Shown here: positions 6,979-9,321 of the stretch, one piece after another
How positions within the stretch are numbered: the first letter of the stretch is position 1
Layout of the letters: each line of letters opens with the position of its first letter
Source of the DNA: an uncultured Lachnospiraceae bacterium
Lineage (GTDB): Bacteria; Bacillota; Clostridia; Lachnospirales; Lachnospiraceae
Length of the DNA: 9,321 nt
Assembly: GCA_934330725.1 (NCBI GenBank)
Contig: CAKRGM010000053.1
Span: 1-9,321 of the forward strand
Direction: 5' to 3'
Program-made: the position numbers and the translations under genes
Notes under the pieces: generated by a model
What the model was told of the DNA's origin: nothing
Seen by the model: only the letters and a program-made list of their open reading frames with translations
The model's database searches: none

Positions 6979-7020
6979 CCTCCAATACGTATACTGTCCA
7001 TAGTATACCTGTATTGAAGG
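6979..7020 (-). promoter_or_regulatory. 17-bp hairpin sequestering the ldhA ribosome binding site, followed by a U tract
   Basis: On the minus strand CCTTCAATAC (7020-7011) pairs with GTATTGGAGG (6988-6979) through ten pairs, one of them G-U. After a two-base AG bulge, GTATACT (7008-7002) pairs perfectly with AGTATAC (6995-6989) around the loop ATGGAC. The whole GGAGG Shine-Dalgarno is in the stem, and TTTTATTT follows immediately before the GTG start. The element can be read as a translational block, as an intrinsic terminator or attenuator, or as a DNA operator covering a -10-like TATACT (7007-7002). Confidence 0.6.
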
Positions 7021-7041
7021 TTTAATATGCATTTCCTTTTT

Positions 7042-7055
7042 ATATATCGATATAT
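7042..7055. promoter_or_regulatory. 14-bp perfect palindrome upstream of ldhA
   Basis: ATATATCGATATAT is a perfect 14-bp palindrome 22 bases upstream of the ldhA hairpin and about 70 bases before the start codon. If TATACT (7007-7002) is the -10 element, the palindrome lies near -47 to -60, a usual activator position. It is AT-rich, so chance is a real alternative. No Rex-type TTGTTAA-N4-TTAACAA site, common at ldh genes, was seen. Confidence 0.3.
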
Positions 7056-7096
7056 CAGTTACATCCCTGAATAAAAAAGTTTAAATTTTAAATATC

Positions 7097-7702
7097 TTAT
7101 ATATTTTCACTTTTTTTACTAAATAGTAGTTTATATGGTTTGCCATCTTTAAAAACAGCGCTCATTTTGTCCGATTTTTTCAAAATTATTTTGACCAGCA
7201 TATATGCAGCTATTCCGTAAAGCATTCCAAGTCCAAGGCTTGCAAGTACGTCTGTTGGATAATGCACTGTAAAATATAATCTTGAAAATGCTATACATGC
7301 CGCAATAACATATGCAAATATTCCGGCTTTCTTATTCCATACAAATATAGCTGTTGCCGAACAGAATGAAGCTGATGTATGCCCTGACGGAAAAGACCAG
7401 TCCGTTATGCTCTTAAAAATATTATATATTTCATCAAATGTATTATCGGTATTAAACGGCCGTACACGCTGAAACATATTTTTCATAATAATATTACACA
7501 TAACCAATGATATTAACAGTGCAATAGCAACTGTAAGTCCCATCTTTCTGTATTTAGCAGGCATAACAAACAATAATACTAATGCTGCTATTATCCATAC
7601 TGCTCCAAACTCACCAATCCGGGTAAAGAAAAGCATTATCACATTTAAAACAGGATTACGTATTCCCTCAATCCAATGAAGAAATTCTAATTCCATAACC
7701 AT
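7097..7702 (-). CDS. PAP2 superfamily phosphatase (membrane)
   Basis: This is a membrane phosphatase of 201 residues with the complete three-part acid phosphatase signature. These are K-x6-RP (Lys74 to Pro82, KNMFQRVRP), PSGH (105-108) and SR-x5-H-x3-D (SRLYFTVHYPTD, with His147 and Asp151). Five to six hydrophobic segments surround these blocks. The likely substrate is a lipid phosphate such as undecaprenyl pyrophosphate or phosphatidic acid; the sequence does not separate BcrC/UppP-like from PAP-like activity. Two ATGs (7702 and 7696) share one GAGAGG site, so the start is uncertain by two residues. The gene lies 28 bases after the C_GCAxxG_C_C gene and is probably cotranscribed. The lysine-rich C-terminal tail is cytoplasmic in character. 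Confidence 0.9.
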   Translation of the reverse strand: MVMELEFLHWIEGIRNPVLNVIMLFFTRIGEFGAVWIIAALVLLFVMPAKYRKMGLTVAIALLISLVMCNIIMKNMFQRVRPFNTDNTFDEIYNIFKSITDWSFPSGHTSASFCSATAIFVWNKKAGIFAYVIAACIAFSRLYFTVHYPTDVLASLGLGMLYGIAAYMLVKIILKKSDKMSAVFKDGKPYKLLFSKKSENI

Positions 7703-7730
7703 ATAACCTCTCTGTTACTTATTTCTTGCT

Positions 7731-8144
7731 TTATGCATCCCGCTGTGCAATTATTTTCTCTAATATTTCAACTGCATCATCAATACAGCCGGGACAACTT
7801 CTAAGTACCTTTTTTGTTTCTACTCCTTTAAGTTCCTTACAGATAATCGCACCATTCTTCCTGTAGAATTCATCTACAAGCTGCCTTGAAAGCTTATATG
7901 TATCTGCCTTTGAATTTGGATTATTAAGATCACCTGTGCTATTAAGAAATCCAAGTACGGCCGCAGCTCCTGTAATCGCTCCGCAGGTTCCCTGCATTCC
8001 ACCGATTCCAAGTCCCAGGCCTTCTGTTGCCTTAAATAATGTTTCCTCGTCTACATTAATCAGGTCAGCAAATGCACATGAAACTGCCTGTGCACAGTTA
8101 AATCCTCTCTTATGATACTCTGCTGCTTTCTCTACTCTGTTCAT
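7731..8144 (-). CDS. C_GCAxxG_C_C family cysteine-rich protein
   Basis: This is a small soluble protein of 137 residues matching the C_GCAxxG_C_C family (PF09719), which is named for its conserved cysteine pattern. Cysteines fall at 17 (FNCAQAV), 23, 54 (GTCGAITGA), 102 (IICKEL) and 117 and 120 (SCPGCIDDAVE). The glycine-rich middle, GLGLGIGGMQGTCGAITGA, is typical. Members are presumed redox-active or metal-binding and are common in anaerobes; no reaction is established to my knowledge. An ATG at 8156 would add four residues, but the GGAGG Shine-Dalgarno overlaps that ATG and sits five bases before the ATG at 8144, so the latter is chosen. It is first in a likely two-gene unit with the PAP2 phosphatase; a functional link between them is not evident. 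Confidence 0.88.
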   Translation of the reverse strand: MNRVEKAAEYHKRGFNCAQAVSCAFADLINVDEETLFKATEGLGLGIGGMQGTCGAITGAAAVLGFLNSTGDLNNPNSKADTYKLSRQLVDEFYRKNGAIICKELKGVETKKVLRSCPGCIDDAVEILEKIIAQRDA

Positions 8145-8182
8145 AATAGCCTCCATTTCTACGCTTACTCATGCGTATGTCC

Positions 8183-8214
8183 GATTTATGCAATGCACAA
8201 ATCCTGTGTGTAAA
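8183..8214 (-). promoter_or_regulatory. Candidate promoter with overlapping dyad upstream of the C_GCAxxG_C_C gene
   Basis: TTTACA (8214-8209) and CATAAA (8190-8185) lie 18 bases apart on the minus strand, a weak but usable pair. GATTTGTG (8203-8196) and CATAAATC (8190-8183) form an inverted repeat matching at 7 of 8 positions around a 5-base centre, and it covers the -10 element. A second small dyad, TACGC (8160-8164) with GCGTA (8173-8177), lies just before the ribosome site. Confidence 0.3.
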
Positions 8215-8244
8215 TTCATCTTAGCTGCTTTTTTCATATTTTGA

Positions 8245-8261
8245 GCGCATGTTTTCTGCGC
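8245..8261 (-). repeat. Short GC-rich hairpin after the SGNH hydrolase gene
   Basis: GCGCA (8245-8249) and TGCGC (8257-8261) are perfect arms with a 7-base loop, beginning 15 bases beyond the stop of the SGNH gene. No U tract follows on the minus strand, so it is at best a non-canonical terminator or a 3'-end stabiliser. The motif GCGCAT also occurs as a direct repeat here. Confidence 0.3.
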
Positions 8262-8275
8262 ATAATATGTAATTT

Positions 8276-9106
8276 TTACAAACTGTCTTTTATGTAATTA
8301 TATATTCTCTGGTATGTATCCGTTGTGTAATGCAGACCATCAACAGTTTCAAATCCCATTTCCTTAAGATATCCATTAGTATCTATTGTTTTAATCTTAT
8401 CGCTGAAACCATTGCTGAGTTTTTTATTAAACGTATCAATATCATCATTCTTTATCGTATAACCTGATGATTTTTCCTTATTTTCATCTACCGGATTAAC
8501 AAGCATGTAATATATTGTGCAATCCATTGTATCAGCCATCTCGTTTAACTTGCTTATGTAATTATCGCTGCTGTACTTTAAATCATTAACTCCAAGTCCG
8601 ATTATAAGTGCAGTATCTGAATTACAGTTTTTCTTGATTTCTTTCATTTTGTCTATAAGGAAATTATACCCCATATTAACTTCACATATAAACACATCTT
8701 CATCACTTGCAAATCCAGACATTCCTACATATCTTGAATCTCCAACAAATACATATTTTGAATACTTTTTAGCCGTCTGATTATTCCTGTTATTCTTTTT
8801 ATTATATGACTGAGCCCCATTCCTACTATCCTGCTCTTCTACCTGTGCATTATCTGAACTGAATGGAACCGGAAATTTCCCTATTAAAAAAATAAGTTCA
8901 ATGCAGATAATTAAAAGACTGGCAACAATCACCCCTATCTGTACATGCTTTATAAGCTTTTTACTTTTTTCACTTCTTACACATACAACCTCTGCTGTCC
9001 CGCTTTTTTTTCCAAGATAATTGTCACTATTAACTTTTCCCGGCTTAATAACTTTATCCTGTTTATCTGTTTCTTTCTTATGATTATTTTTCATAGTAAC
9101 AACCAT
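8276..9106 (-). CDS. Membrane-anchored SGNH/GDSL-type hydrolase
   Basis: This protein has about 276 residues. A basic N-terminal cytoplasmic segment of about 52 residues is followed by one membrane span (roughly 55-76), a polar Asn/Lys/Gln/Ser-rich linker (about 90-115) and an extracellular SGNH domain. Catalytic blocks are visible: FVGDSRYVGM with the nucleophile Ser124, GLGVND with the oxyanion Gly and Asn, and DGLHYT with Asp256 and His259. The layout is a type II membrane protein, so the domain would act on the cell surface, perhaps as an esterase on peptidoglycan or another glycan; the substrate is inference. Starts are possible at 9118, 9106 and 9094. GGGG six bases before the ATG at 9106 makes that the best choice. 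The gene appears monocistronic, with its own promoter and a folded leader. Confidence 0.82.
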   Translation of the reverse strand: MVVTMKNNHKKETDKQDKVIKPGKVNSDNYLGKKSGTAEVVCVRSEKSKKLIKHVQIGVIVASLLIICIELIFLIGKFPVPFSSDNAQVEEQDSRNGAQSYNKKNNRNNQTAKKYSKYVFVGDSRYVGMSGFASDEDVFICEVNMGYNFLIDKMKEIKKNCNSDTALIIGLGVNDLKYSSDNYISKLNEMADTMDCTIYYMLVNPVDENKEKSSGYTIKNDDIDTFNKKLSNGFSDKIKTIDTNGYLKEMGFETVDGLHYTTDTYQRIYNYIKDSL

Positions 9107-9118
9107 ACCTTTCCCCAT

Positions 9119-9200
9119 TGTATCGGCATATCAGTCAAAGCTGCCACACAGCTTACGCGGTATACTTAAGCACAGCTTTGCAACTTTCCATGAAAGTAAA
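9119..9200 (-). promoter_or_regulatory. Structured 5' leader of the SGNH hydrolase gene
   Basis: Directly after the promoter the minus strand can fold twice. ACTTTC (9197-9192) pairs with GAAAGT (9188-9183) around an ATG loop. CAAAGCTG (9180-9173) pairs perfectly with CAGCTTTG (9143-9136), enclosing an inner stem of GCTTA (9171-9167) with TAAGC (9155-9151). An alternative pairing joins GGCA (9145-9142) with TGCC (9128-9125). The leader fills the space between the predicted start point and the coding region. It matches no riboswitch class I can name with confidence. Confidence 0.45.
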
Positions 9201-9203
9201 AAT

Positions 9204-9232
9204 ATTATACAACAAAATCAACAATAAGTCAT
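9204..9232 (-). promoter_or_regulatory. Promoter of the SGNH hydrolase gene
   Basis: A perfect TATAAT (9209-9204) on the minus strand is preceded after 17 bases by ATGACT (9232-9227), which keeps four of six -35 positions. The predicted start is near 9197, at the first base of the leader hairpin. Confidence 0.55.
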
Positions 9233-9321
9233 TATGTCATGTGGTAATTTCAGCTTTGAAAGGTAAATTTATTTTACAGCCTGCCAATTTGGAAGATTCA
9301 TATTTTTCACATTTCTTATAA
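9233..9321. other. Right-hand edge with no supported gene
   Basis: No gene can be supported here. The minus strand has a frame open from the window edge to a TGA at 9237 (27 codons, ending KAEITT) that could be the tail of an upstream gene, but it shows no family signal. An 18-base sequence at 9250-9267 is an inverted copy of the segment at 58-75 inside the DUF2079 gene. Confidence 0.3.

Noticed and set aside
5981..6985. Longer ldhA reading frame from TTG at 6985 (MEVLF extension)
   Set aside because: The extension contains the GGAGG ribosome site itself. The GTG at 6970 is correctly spaced from it and gives a 329-residue protein whose N-terminus aligns with LdhA.
7080..7095. AT-rich symmetric stretch with a T run just after the PAP2 stop, as a terminator
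   Set aside because: The stem would be only A-U pairs with a tiny loop. A 14-base identical stretch (TTAAATTTTAAATA) recurs at 2941-2954, but this is best explained by AT-rich intergenic composition.
7731..8156. Longer start of the C_GCAxxG_C_C gene at 8156
   Set aside because: GGAGG overlaps that ATG and lies five bases before the ATG at 8144, which must be the ribosome's start.
9119..9200. Calling the SGNH leader a c-di-GMP-I riboswitch
   Set aside because: The essential GCAAACC segment and the CAGGU receptor are absent, and a competing perfect stem exists; reported only as a resemblance.
9237..9320. Minus-strand open frame to the right edge, possibly the tail of an upstream gene
   Set aside because: There are only 27 codons, with no motif or homologue I recognise; kept as a note in the edge feature.
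9118..9321. Plus-strand open frame of 67 codons running off the right edge
   Set aside because: It starts inside the SGNH leader, crosses that gene's promoter in antisense, has no ribosome site and no family resemblance.

Overview
The window is low-GC DNA in which all ten recognisable genes lie on the minus strand. The proteins and the AGGAGG-type ribosome binding sites point to a Gram-positive anaerobe of the Clostridia, most likely Lachnospiraceae. Indicators are a YtrA-type GntR regulator heading an ABC-2 exporter operon, a C_GCAxxG_C_C redox protein, a fermentative D-lactate dehydrogenase and a PF11449-type metal exporter. The family-level assignment is inference from gene content; there is no rRNA or other marker gene.

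Reading in the direction of transcription (high to low coordinates), the window starts at 9321 with about 120 bases holding no gene I can support. A consensus-like promoter follows (TATAAT at 9204-9209), then an 80-base structured leader and a membrane-anchored SGNH/GDSL hydrolase (8276-9106). A 131-base gap with several small dyads leads to a two-gene unit: a C_GCAxxG_C_C protein (7731-8144) and a PAP2 phosphatase (7097-7702), 28 bases apart. The next gene is D-lactate dehydrogenase ldhA (5981-6970). A 17-bp hairpin buries its ribosome binding site and is followed at once by a U-rich tract.

The middle of the window is a four-gene ABC operon: GntR/YtrA regulator (5400-5774), ABC ATPase (4480-5355) and two unlike ABC-2 permeases (3804-4466 and 3015-3722). 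It is driven by a near-perfect promoter, TTGACA-N17-TATTAT. That promoter sits inside an 8-bp perfect inverted repeat and is followed by further repeat copies in the leader, which fits autoregulation. The layout resembles the Bacillus subtilis ytr family, whose members respond to cell-envelope stress; the substrate here is unknown.

The last unit is a two-gene operon with its own TTGCAA-N17-TATAAT promoter. It encodes a putative heavy-metal exporter with a Cys/His-rich loop (1992-2840) and a DUF2079 polytopic membrane protein (43-1980). Its short leader carries an 11-codon open reading frame that could be a leader peptide.

I found no mobile element, CRISPR array, tRNA or rRNA, and no obviously new protein system. 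The least explained material is in the 5' leaders: the ldhA hairpin, the SGNH leader, the exporter leader and the GntR operator region. Several gene starts were moved downstream because the only good Shine-Dalgarno sequence lies inside the longest reading frame.
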